A stretch of DNA of 64,000 nucleotides, from the NCBI GenBank assembly GCA_905182495.1, contig CAJJBU010000004.1, positions 37,536-101,535 of the forward strand, written 5' to 3'. How positions within the stretch are numbered: position 1 is the first letter of the stretch; every line of letters begins with the position of its first letter. Positions 61,987 to 64,000 of this stretch are shown piece by piece. Source of the stretch: Flavobacteriales bacterium UBA952. GTDB lineage: Bacteria > Bacteroidota > Bacteroidia > Flavobacteriales_D > Crocinitomicaceae. A program made the position numbers and the translations under genes. The notes below the pieces were generated by a model. It worked only from the letters and a program-made list of their open reading frames with translations. It did no database searches and was not told the origin of the DNA.

Positions 61987-62373
61987 TTAACGTTTTGAGA
62001 ACTGGAATTTCTTTCTTGCTTTGGGTTGACCTGGTTTTTTACGTTCAACCATTCTTGGGTCTCTGGTCATTAAACCTTCTTCCTTAAGTAATGGCTTGTT
62101 ATCAGCGGCGATTTGAACTAACGCTCTAGAGATTCCTAGACGAATAGCTTCTACTTGGCCGTTGATACCACCGCCGCTAACGTTAACGTTAACATTGTAT
62201 TTACCTACAGTGTCAGTTAGAGCAAAAGGCTGCACTAATTTTGATTGTAGAACATCAGTAGGGAATACCTCTGCTGCTGTTTTGTTATTTACAGTGATGA
62301 CTCCTTTACCCTTTGATAGGTAAACTCTTGCGACTGCTGTCTTTCTTCTTCCTAATGAGTTGATAATTTCCAT
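61987..62373 (-). CDS. rpsI: 30S ribosomal protein S9
   Basis: S9 lies in the 30S head; its C-terminal tail reaches tRNA in the P site. The 128 residues match the family: SLGRRKTAVARVYLSKGKG at the start, VSGGGINGQVEAIRLGISRAL in the core and a basic end with KPGQPKARKKFQFSKR. The last Lys-Arg is the conserved tail. It follows rplM by 5 bases. Confidence 0.98.
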   Translation of the reverse strand: MEIINSLGRRKTAVARVYLSKGKGVITVNNKTAAEVFPTDVLQSKLVQPFALTDTVGKYNVNVNVSGGGINGQVEAIRLGISRALVQIAADNKPLLKEEGLMTRDPRMVERKKPGQPKARKKFQFSKR

Positions 62374-62378
62374 ACTAC

Positions 62379-62834
62379 TTATTTAACCGTATCAAGATTT
62401 AATACTGTTGGTTTCTGAGCTTCGTGGTTGTGCTCAATACCTGTATAAACTTTTAAATTTCTGAATAATTGGCGGCCAAGTGTATTCTTTGGCAACATTC
62501 CCTTAACTGCTTTTTCAATAAGTCTTTCTGGGTGTTTCTTTAATAATTGTTCAGCAGCAGTAAAACGTTGACCACCTGGATAACCAGAGTAACGAACGTA
62601 TTCTTTGTCTTTTAATTTTGCACCTGAAAAAGAAACCTTTTCTGCATTGATTACAATTACATTATCTCCGCAGTCTGCATGAGGTGTGTAACACGTTTTG
62701 TATTTGCCTCGAATAACTTTCGCTACTGTACTTGCAAGTCTACCAACGGTTTGATTTTCGGCATCCACAATAAACCATTTTTTGTCGGCTGTTGCAGTAT
62801 TGCCAGAAATTGTTTTATAACTTAATGTATCCAC
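62379..62834 (-). CDS. rplM: 50S ribosomal protein L13
   Basis: L13 is an early-assembling 50S protein. The 151 residues include KKWFIVDAENQTVGRLAS, CGDNVIVINAEKVSFSGAKL and AVKGMLPKNTLGRQLFRNLKVY, all diagnostic. It leads the ribosomal operon, and a near-consensus promoter lies about 45 bases upstream of the ATG. Confidence 0.98.
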   Translation of the reverse strand: MDTLSYKTISGNTATADKKWFIVDAENQTVGRLASTVAKVIRGKYKTCYTPHADCGDNVIVINAEKVSFSGAKLKDKEYVRYSGYPGGQRFTAAEQLLKKHPERLIEKAVKGMLPKNTLGRQLFRNLKVYTGIEHNHEAQKPTVLNLDTVK

Positions 62835-62877
62835 GTTTGTCTATTTAATAGCTATTTAATAGCGTAAATTAGGGGTG

Positions 62878-62907
62878 CAAAGATACAACTAATACTTAAA
62901 TGAACAA
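62878..62907 (-). promoter_or_regulatory. Promoter of the rplM-rpsI-rpsB-tsf operon
   Basis: On the minus strand TTG (62905-62907) is followed after exactly 19 bases by TATCTTTG (62878-62885), matching the Bacteroidota sigma-70-type promoter TTG-N19-TAnnTTTG. The predicted transcription start is near 62871, giving a leader of about 37 bases before rplM. Confidence 0.8.
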
Positions 62908-62935
62908 GCCAATTGCAAAAAAAAACAAAATGATT

Positions 62936-63697
62936 CTAGGATTTTTTAAATGATTGAATCGCATTCTTGGTAAAGTCACTTAAAACGAGCTCTCCACTGA
63001 TTTCAGCACGCTCATTAAGTAGCGTGTCCCAGTGTGCTGTTCCTTGCCAAAAAACCTGCTTTAAATTTGCCATTGCAGCGGGATTTGAATTGGTTAACTT
63101 GTCTGTAAGAATTGAAATAGCCTCATCCATAAGTTGAGCGGTTTCATAAACTTGCGCATACAAGCCTTTGCTTTCTGCCCATCTAGCACTTCGCCAAGCA
63201 CTCGCATTAATAGCGAGGTCACTCATTGCCGATAGACCTATTTTTCTTTCGACAGCAGGCCCAACTACAAAGGGGCCAATCCCCACGGCAAGTTCTGATA
63301 GTTTAACATGTGCGGCTTCTGTTGCGAAAGCGTAATCGACGGCAGAAGCTATTCCAACACCTCCTCCAACGGCCTTCCCATGAACCCTTCCAATAATGAG
63401 TTTGGTGCAATTTCTGCAGGCGTTAATTACTTTTGCAAAGCCTGAAAAGAAGACTTTACCGTCCTCTATGTTTTTAATTGCAATAAGTTCATCAAAACTA
63501 GCACCAGCACAAAAAGCACGATCTCCGCTAGACTTTAATAGAATTACTTTACAATCTTTATGATCGCTAAATTCCGAAATAGTAGAAGCAAGTTTGCTGA
63601 GGATATTTCCAGGTAAAGCATTACTTGAAGGGTGACCAAATTCAATTGTAGCCAAGCCATCGGAATCTATTTTAGATATTACATGTCCTTCTTCCAT
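62936..63697 (-). CDS. Enoyl-CoA hydratase/isomerase family protein
   Basis: The 253 residues form the crotonase fold. The oxyanion-hole stretches are AFCAGASFDELIAI and HGKAVGGGVGIASAVDYAFAT. The segment LSELAVGIGPFVVGPAVERKIG follows, in the region where active hydratases place their second catalytic Glu; here Gly-Pro occupies part of it, so the exact reaction may differ from a standard enoyl-CoA hydratase. Substrate is unknown. It ends about 100 bases before rplM, and its start is 1 base from the stop of the partial gene upstream, so those two are co-transcribed. Confidence 0.88.
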   Translation of the reverse strand: MEEGHVISKIDSDGLATIEFGHPSSNALPGNILSKLASTISEFSDHKDCKVILLKSSGDRAFCAGASFDELIAIKNIEDGKVFFSGFAKVINACRNCTKLIIGRVHGKAVGGGVGIASAVDYAFATEAAHVKLSELAVGIGPFVVGPAVERKIGLSAMSDLAINASAWRSARWAESKGLYAQVYETAQLMDEAISILTDKLTNSNPAAMANLKQVFWQGTAHWDTLLNERAEISGELVLSDFTKNAIQSFKKS

Positions 63698-63698
63698 A

Positions 63699-64000
63699 TT
63701 ATTTTAAAGTAAAACTATCTGAACCAATTAGGCTTTCATTACAGTAAATATTCACTTTGTAATTACCTTTTGAAAGAGGCTCTTCACGAATATCATAGTA
63801 TATTGAAATATCAAGTGACTTATTTTGGTAATCAATATCTTTCTTTTCCGTATAAGCTACTGTTCCATCTTCAGTTTCCGTAAGGTAGCTTGTCATGCGC
63901 TGAAGTGTTTTCCCTGAGGGAGCAATTATTTGCATGTAAACAACCTTCTTTCCAGACGGGGTAATAGGATTTTCTGAAATGGTAAACGTAGATTGAAGTT
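63699..64000 (-). CDS. C-terminal part of an unrecognised protein, cut by window edge
   Basis: The frame is open from the stop at 63699 to the window edge, with no stop in the 100 codons seen, so the start lies beyond 64000. The visible residues include STFTISENPITPSGKKVVY, TLQRMTSYLTETEDG and a final SLIGSDSFTLK. The pattern of short alternating hydrophobic residues suggests a beta-rich fold. An internal ATG at 63935 is probably not the start. I do not recognise a family. It precedes the enoyl-CoA hydratase gene by one base. Confidence 0.6.
   Translation of the reverse strand, partial: LQSTFTISENPITPSGKKVVYMQIIAPSGKTLQRMTSYLTETEDGTVAYTEKKDIDYQNKSLDISIYYDIREEPLSKGNYKVNIYCNESLIGSDSFTLK

Overview
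The window is AT-rich DNA from a member of the Bacteroidota, most likely a marine member of the order Flavobacteriales. This rests on gene content: a type IX secretion (T9SS)/gliding block (gldJ, a porP/sprF-like gene, porU, porV), proteins ending in gliding-type or Por secretion tails, Na+-pumping NQR plus an NhaD antiporter, promoters of the Bacteroidota type (TTG-N19-TAnnTTTG), almost no Shine-Dalgarno sequences, and the ribosomal order rplM-rpsI-rpsB-tsf-pyrH-frr. It looks like ordinary chromosome: no insertion sequence, prophage, CRISPR array, rRNA or tRNA was recognised.

Layout. 1-1.6 kb: gcvH diverging from prfB. 1.8-11 kb: a giant collagen-like fibre gene with a C-terminal S74 chaperone domain, followed 4 bases later by a 1399-residue Ig/PKD-repeat protein with a gliding-type C-terminal domain. 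11-21.4 kb: murF, an unusually long gldJ and a porP/sprF-like gene on the minus strand, diverging from porU-porV. 21.6-23.8 kb: bioB-bioF. 23.8-29.8 kb: nqrABCDEF. 30-35 kb: apaG, rsmG, an ECF sigma factor, a glycosyltransferase, tgt and an lptF/G-type permease. 35.3-37.4 kb: a secreted subtilisin. A 494-base gap with no recognised gene follows. 38-42 kb: rnz, a STAS protein, pyrB, pyrR and folC. 42-47.7 kb: tonB-exbD-exbB, nhaD, an amino-acid dehydrogenase and anmK. 47.7-48.9 kb: an acyl-CoA dehydrogenase. 49-55.1 kb: a tight eight-gene minus-strand operon headed by an ECF sigma factor, then crtI, crtB, idi, a pterin synthase, a flavin reductase, a photolyase and a Bcp peroxiredoxin. 55.2-58.6 kb: threonine dehydrogenase diverging from hmgA-hppD. 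58.6-64 kb: translation genes, an enoyl-CoA hydratase and a gene cut by the window edge.

How the genes work together. porU and porV attach T9SS cargo to the cell surface; the 1399-residue protein and the subtilisin carry the tails that route proteins through that system. NQR exports Na+ and NhaD lets it return, a sodium circuit suited to seawater. The sigma-factor operon combines pigment synthesis, light-driven DNA repair, reduced-flavin and pterin supply and peroxide removal, and reads as a light/oxidative-stress response with a perfect 8-5-8 inverted repeat upstream of its first gene. It is the best candidate here for a poorly described regulated system.

Caution on sequence quality. Four frame breaks outside repeats (two in the rpsB tail, one in crtI, one in the acyl-CoA dehydrogenase) are each repaired by removing one base, and the collagen gene has several more. 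Consensus errors biased toward insertions are likelier than several independent pseudogenes, so these genes are annotated as single loci with interrupted frames.
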